From Paragordius varius (Eukaryota; Nematomorpha), in the NCBI GenBank assembly GCA_964247055.1, contig OZ176053.1:5518001-5582000 (forward strand): a stretch of 64,000 nt of DNA. The letters are read 5' to 3'. Every line of letters starts with the position of its first letter. Position 1 is the stretch's first letter. The notes beneath the pieces are model-generated. The model made no database searches, was not told where the DNA came from, and saw nothing but the letters and a program-made list of their open reading frames with translations. Both the position numbers and the translations under genes were made by a program. This document shows positions 63,889 through 64,000 of this stretch, one piece after another.

Positions 63889-64000
63889 ATGGATGATTTT
63901 GACATTAAAGAAGGGAGCGAAAAACCTATGCGATTGAAGAAGGAAGTAGGTATATTTGGTGGTACGGCTATTATTGTTGGAACTATGATAGGTATGGAAT
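63889..64000 (+). CDS. SLC7-like amino-acid transporter, first exon
   Basis: ATG at 63889 in the context aacaATGG opens an exon to about 63991 (donor GTATGG), cut by the window edge soon after. The short acidic N-terminus leads into LKKEVGIFGGTAIIVGTMIG. That is the TM1 entry of L-type amino-acid transporters (the light chains that pair with SLC3), whose consensus is LKKEVGLxxxxxxIVGxxIGSGIF. The GTMIG bend corresponds to the unwound TM1 substrate site. Only about 34 codons are visible, so other APC-superfamily members cannot be excluded. Confidence 0.75.
   Translation, partial: MDDFDIKEGSEKPMRLKKEVGIFGGTAIIVGTMIGME

Overview
The window is nuclear DNA from an A+T-rich metazoan. Its genes are split by GT-AG introns, use the standard code (TAA and TGA stops) and belong to animal families: caveolin, M13/neprilysin, DDX5/17-like helicase, LENG1, mitochondrial leucyl-tRNA synthetase (LARS2) and an SLC7-type transporter. 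Caveolin places it among animals. The exact clade cannot be read from the sequence; an invertebrate is my inference from the A+T richness and the DNA-transposon load. The exon models were built by hand. Every junction in the LENG1, M13, caveolin, LARS2 and uncharacterised genes keeps a consistent reading phase.

Layout. 1-1566 (-): 5' part of a DEAD-box RNA helicase that runs off the left edge. 1642-5140: no gene, with a compact Helitron (3933-4466). 5141-8964 (-): a six-exon, 514-residue protein I do not recognise. 8965-13284: repeats, including a dead mariner and two TTAA-flanked MITE copies. 13285-16350 (-): six-exon LENG1 homologue. 18828-27086 (+): 18-exon, 753-residue secreted M13 metallopeptidase. 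31128-38710 (+): four-exon caveolin-domain protein with an unusually long N-terminal region. 39303-51496 (-): 17 recognised exons of LARS2, convergent with caveolin; its first exon or exons were not found. 52328-63888: about 11.5 kb without a host gene, holding Helitron, TIR-element, Penelope-like and MITE remains. 63889-64000 (+): first exon of an SLC7-like amino-acid transporter that runs off the right edge.

The genes are single housekeeping or membrane genes with no sign of an operon or shared pathway. LARS2 serves mitochondrial translation. DDX and LENG1 are RNA-linked. The M13 enzyme is secreted, and caveolin and SLC7 are membrane proteins.

The most unusual signals are two introns of only 25 and 26 nt (LENG1 and DDX), the long N-terminal extension of caveolin with a possible intron-retention isoform, an M13 peptidase that keeps its zinc site but has changed substrate-pocket residues, and a Helitron family carrying an internal alternating tandem array. 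I found no CRISPR, operon, rRNA or tRNA, and no clear new multi-gene system.
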